64,000 nt of DNA from Turbatrix aceti (taxonomy: Eukaryota > Nematoda > Chromadorea > Rhabditida > Panagrolaimidae), in NCBI GenBank assembly GCA_963969345.1, contig OZ017770.1, forward strand, positions 3,419,246-3,483,245, written 5' to 3'. The position numbers and the translations under genes were made by a program. Numbering within the stretch: the first letter of the stretch is position 1; each line of letters begins with the position of its first letter. The notes beneath the pieces were generated by a model, which was not told the DNA's origin, searched no databases, and saw only the letters and a list, made by a program, of their open reading frames with translations. Of this stretch, positions 59,567 through 64,000 are shown one piece after another.

Positions 59567-61202
59567 GGTTGACGCTGATGACGTGAAGAAGCCAGCAGCA
59601 CATGTGAGATCAACTGAAAAGCAAAGCATGGAGTGAATGCATTGCGCGCAAGCTGCGTTTGACGCACTCCACTGCGCTTGTCTGGAGCGCAAAATGATGT
59701 ACACAAATTTTAACGTTTGTTTAAGTATATTAAATTAATTTATTATTTCAATTTAATATGTGAAGGTACAAACAAAAACAATAGGTTGAAAATGAAATCA
59801 ATGTGTGGGTTCCACTTTTCAGATTAGGCGTTTACGTGCTTCTTGTCTGAATACCAGGATTACGATTCAAGGATTAACATTTTTGAGGCTCAGATAAAAA
59901 GAAAAGAAAGAAAATATGTGTTTAGTGACTGGTAAAAACCGATTGTACTCAAAATCAGAAGTAATTTTGTTTCGGCAGATGAACGCCCGTTTTTCGCATT
60001 TCACTGCAAAAGATGTAGACATCACTTTCGATGTCGACTGCACTTCACGCACGTTGTGTTTTAACGTTTGACTCAACAACAGTTACCTTTTTTTTGGCTT
60101 CCAGGATGCCACAAAGAATGAATCCATAGAAAATTTAATATTCGTCATCCTAGTTTTTTTGAGAATCTTTTTTCTTCCTTGTGGTGATTAAAGGGTGACA
60201 AAATTACTGCGACGTACACATTTACGGTTTAGTTTTACTGGTTTCACTCTCGTTTGAAAATTGATTAGGAATTTTGTTTTTTTGAACTTGTTTCTCAGTT
60301 TGTGGCTGCAGAGATAAAGATCCCGATTGGTGGGGGTTTACGTGGCATCCCGCAGACCGCCCCCGGGCAAAGGGTTAACAAGATATCTGGTTTGCGGTAA
60401 ACTGCGATGTTTCCTGACGTATCCTGTTTCCTGTTTCTCGAACTCCAAGCAACGGTATTATTTTCTGCATTCGGAATTGGTTATTACAATTTGACCACCA
60501 AATCTTCCTGCACTTTTTAGTATTTTTTTGGGTACGAAAAAACATCATCAACGGGGCTGGGCTTTTTTTCTATTTTTCATTGCTCAATTAACTCACTTGT
60601 TTCAACTCCATTTCTTTTTGACCCACCGACAGGCAGTATTCGATGCTGTCGTCGGCTCTTTTAGGTGCATTACAGGCAAACCTATCCGGTTTAATTTTGC
60701 ATGAAAGTACTTTCCCAATGTAGTACGCAAGATTTTCACCGTTGGCACTAGACCGGTTTTTCAGATGCAAAAAAACAATGTGTTAGTTTTTTCCTCGTAT
60801 TTATGCCTCGTATCATCACTTTATTTTTTGCTTTGAAATTGTATCTCGTATTTTACGATCTAAGCAATTTGAAAATTAAAAAAAATCGTTTTTTTATTCT
60901 TTTTCTTTGTTTTTAATCCTTCTGGTTCCAAAACTTTGTCGGCATTGTTACATTTGTCTTTTTTGACATGTGCCGACCCCAATCAATTGCTTTTTTTCTG
61001 CTTAAAGAATTAGGGGTTTCAAGTTCATTGACAATTTTGTGTTCAAGCCGGCAAACCGGTTACCCTTCGGGAGGAGCTATCGTGGTTTATTTTCCAAGAT
61101 CACAACTTATCCGCGGGTCTTGAAGTTTATCACTCCCCTTTCCATGATATACAAACGCTATCTTTTCCGGGTTTTCATCTGACCACTTTCCCTTTCAGCA
61201 GC
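59567..61202. other. Intergenic between divergent genes
   Basis: T-rich DNA with many T5-T8 runs. The acceptor CCCTTTCAG ends 4 bases before the ATG at 61203. A minus-strand frame at 60588-60770 has no domain. No gene is supported. Confidence 0.5.
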
Positions 61203-63961
61203 ATGCTCGTCAGGTCGTCGACACTTGCTTTCAGTTTTCTGATAGCACTGTATGCCGGTAAGTTCCTTTGTTATTGTTATTCACGTTCATTGTTCCCTTT
61301 TACAGGTCGCGCATTTGGCGATGACATAGTGCAGGAAACCTCTGCCGAAAGACAGGCAACTGGAACAATTGTTAACAAAAGGCATGAATCGTTTACTCAA
61401 AATACGCGTTCTGGAGGTTCATTTTTCTTTCTTCGCAGTCATCGACCCCGAATTGCTTCGGTAAAGACCTACACCGGGGAAGTCGTGCATCCCAAAGATG
61501 ATAGGCATCAGAATTTTGTAAGCATTCTAAAAATGACTGGTTTTACGCGACCTCGTTAATTTTTTTAGGAGCATGATCTTCACACGGCTTATAGACTACC
61601 CCTGCAGCGTCTCAGCAATGAGCAGTTGTATCTGATACTCAAGAAGTATTCAAATGAAACCAACGAGAATCGTGTTGTAAGTCAGCATTTCTTTTCTACG
61701 TCATCACATCTTTAAAACACAAAACACTATAATTGCACATCATTTCAGCTGTCCAGAAACGAAATGATCAATCGCGTCCAGCACAAAATTGTCCAGCAAG
61801 CGGATCGGCGTCTATTACGACCAACTCTTCTTACAAACGTCAATGTCCTTGCTGACGATTTGCTGGATGTTCATTCTTCAACTGACAGTCTGGCTCCTGA
61901 GCGGACGACCGTAAGTGGCTTGGGAGTCACTCCGTTGCCTAAGATTCGTGCGGCCCTTGCTAGACAACTGACTGGCAAGCAAAAGGCGATTCCGCTCGAA
62001 ACTGAAATATCGTCAAAGATTTACGTGGACAGCGAAACAGACTACAACAACAGGGAAAGATTTGGCGGCGTTACGCGCACAAAGCCGAAGGAGATTACAG
62101 CAGTCGATGCCGGCAAATCCCAAAATCTACAGAAATTGCACGAACTCAACCAGCGCAAACTTAACTTGGCTAATCCACATCCTCATGCTAAAAAAACAAT
62201 TCACACGACACATCATCTGGTATCGGTGGTCGACAACGATCCTCCGGCCGAAGACGAAGAGCCGATTACGCTTCCGCCTACAAAACCGCTTCTGTCCAAG
62301 AGTCTTATTTCTTCTATGGCCGATGGCCTCCGGCAAATTCTGCATTTCGGACGTGAAATCGAACACCATCATCACCATGTGCCCCATGACAACGGTTTCA
62401 CCCCTGGTCCTCGTGCTGTGCCAATTCCTCGAACTTTTGCTTCAAAGTCAAATATCCAAAACCACAGACGTCCTGGTTTTGTTGCTCCGACACCGGTTCG
62501 TGCGGTACCTCTGCATGACGGTGGCAATGATGATGAAGAACTCCCCCTAAAGGGGCACGGCTCTTCGCTATCGATTGGCATGACCCGCGTAGGATCGGCA
62601 GAAGTATCGACTGAAGATCTTATTCGAGATCTTGTCAAGGAAGAAGCAGAAATCCTGAGCACCACTGCCAGTACTCAAGCTCCGATACCGACGACTATTG
62701 CCGAACTCGAACCAGCAGCACAAATCTTCTTCGCCGAAACAGAAGAAACAGAAGCTTCTACTTCAACTCCGATAACTTTGGAAGACTTTACACAGTCGTC
62801 AACAACTTCTTTGGCTGAGGAAGAAAGCACTCTACCCCCTTCAACTTCTGTGACATGGGAAGACTCTACCCAACCACCATCAACTTCTGAAACGTGGGAA
62901 GAAAGTACCCAACCCCCCTCAACTTCAGAAACGTGGGAAGAAAGCACCCAGCCACTCTCAACTTCTGTGACGTGGGAAGAGTCTACGCAGCCGTCTTCTC
63001 TTCCTCCGGATGCCTTTGAGCCATTGACTCAGTCTATATTTGAACAAAACGGTGAAGCGCTCACAACTATTAACGGCGATGACGATACCACCATCATTTT
63101 TAACCCTACCACAGCTTTCGAACCCGTTTACATACCGACAACCGAAGCTGCTCCTACTACAGAGGAAGCCGAGGAAGTCGAAGAAGAAACTGTTTCCCTT
63201 GTTGAAAGTGTCGACGACAAATTGACCGACGCTGATATATGCGATGCTGTTGCTTGCGACTTCGAAAAAGGTAATTACTCATTAAACTTTTTATATCTTA
63301 AAATTGATCTTTCAGGTGATCTTTGCCAATGGCAGACCAGCATCGACGAAGTCAGTCCGGATAGCCGTCACTACAGACGTCACCGAAGTGTACACTACCT
63401 TCGCCGAGCTTGGCACAACTGGGAGGGCCGTTACCGCAATCGCATCACCGGCATTGCCCGAGCTCGTTCGTTTTTATATCAAAAATATTAGTCCTACGTT
63501 GAACGTTTCAGAAGTCTTCTCATTCGATAACAAACGATTTGTTGCTTCTTACGTTCGTCCTAATCAGCGGTCGACGCTGACTGCCAACTTGTTATCCCTC
63601 GACGAAGAAACCATTCACTTCCGGGTATGGGAGGCAACGAGAGACCTCCAGCTCCGCGTTTGTTGCGACTCTACATCAACCTGTGTCTACGAGACCGAAA
63701 CAGGTGTCTATAGAGGAAGCCGCAGATGGCGCGAAGCTACGGCTACCTGCCCTAGGGGAACTACTAAGGTTTGTTTTTCTGTAAAATGGTTTATTTTATT
63801 TCAAAGTTTTTTAGATTATTTTCGAGTGCATTAACAATGGCATCTACCAAGGAGCATGTGGTCTCGATAACATTTACCTGAAGAACAGTTACTGTCCTGA
63901 GGTAATACCCGGAGTTCAGCTACATGATAGCGAGCTGCGTCGTCGGCGCATTATGCACTAA
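61203..63961 (+). CDS. Secreted mucin-like protein with a C-terminal MAM-like domain (816 aa)
   Basis: Exons 61203-61257, 61306-61517, 61569-61676, 61749-63270, 63316-63465, 63512-63768 and 63815-63961; the phases add up and the gene ends at TAA. A signal peptide (SSTLAFSFLIALYAG) is followed by a basic region with KR sites. Then comes a long disordered, Thr/Pro/Glu-rich stretch (about 280-620) with His-rich EHHHHHVPH and four 13-residue repeats (TSETWEESTQPPS type, about 491-542), likely O-glycosylated. The end (about 628-798) is MAM-like: ACDFEKGDLCQW, RRAWHNWEGRYRNRITG, RFVASYVRPNQ, FRVWEATRDLQLRVCCDS, and a final TTKIIFECINNG...GACGLDNIYL. The intron at 63466-63511 is needed to bridge two frames inside the domain. 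No membrane segment, so probably a matrix or cuticle component. Its domain is kin to those of the gene at 48907. Confidence 0.75.
62844..62999 (+). repeat. Four tandem 39 bp coding repeats
   Basis: Four in-frame copies of 39 bp encode TSxTWExSTQPxS units inside the mucin-like region. Copies differ at few sites, so the array is fairly young and may vary in number between individuals. Confidence 0.85.
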
Positions 63962-64000
63962 CGAAAGATGTGGCCAATCTTCATACCGGTATTTGCCATA

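Overview
The window is nuclear DNA of an animal, most likely a nematode. Every multi-exon gene has GT-AG introns, nearly all 40-60 bp, with T-rich acceptors ending TTTCAG or TTTTAG. Gene density is high, genes lie on both strands, and a strong splice acceptor sits just 5' of many start codons, as expected from spliced-leader trans-splicing or 5' UTR introns. GC content is middling and a kinase-less FGF-receptor-like gene is present, so an early-branching (Trichuris-type) nematode is possible, but the taxon is a guess. I rebuilt the gene models by eye; in each multi-exon gene the exon phases add up to one open frame. Layout, left to right. 0-7.2 kb is repeat-rich: a small orphan ORF, a CFDP1/SWC5-type chromatin-remodeller subunit with a broken partial copy downstream, a secreted orphan protein, and a 1.16 kb segment between two identical 264 bp direct repeats. 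7.2-14.8 kb has two minus-strand genes: a membrane ADAM metalloprotease and an SLK/LOK (GCK-V) kinase. A 5.2 kb non-coding stretch follows, then on the plus strand an FGFRL1-like receptor without a kinase whose signal-peptide exon lies 1.8 kb 5' of the rest. 24.3-27.2 kb (minus): a long-chain acyl-CoA synthetase of ACSL3/4 type and a 50-residue STMP1/DUF4535 mitochondrial microprotein. 28.8-31.4 kb (plus): a nuclear basic/Ser-rich protein with an SRI-like C-terminus, followed by a GC-rich palindrome and a hairpin. 32.5-33.7 kb (minus): a PHD-like zinc-finger protein with a GC-AG intron. 33.7-36 kb: intergenic repeats. 36-43.5 kb (minus): a complete multidomain acetyl-CoA carboxylase. 43.5-47.1 kb: intergenic. 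47.1-48.8 kb (plus): an espin-like ankyrin-repeat protein. 48.9-59.6 kb: three minus-strand genes, namely a secreted protein with four MAM-like domains, a chitin synthase and a Rab3GAP catalytic-subunit homologue. 61.2-64 kb (plus): a secreted mucin-like protein ending in a MAM-like domain. Themes. ACC and ACSL make malonyl-CoA and activate fatty acids, and a membrane-energy microprotein lies beside ACSL. The chitin synthase sits among two secreted MAM-like matrix proteins and a secretory-pathway Rab regulator, which could reflect co-use in cuticle, pharynx or eggshell building; that link is inference from position only. I saw no CRISPR array, tRNA, rRNA or complete autonomous transposon.
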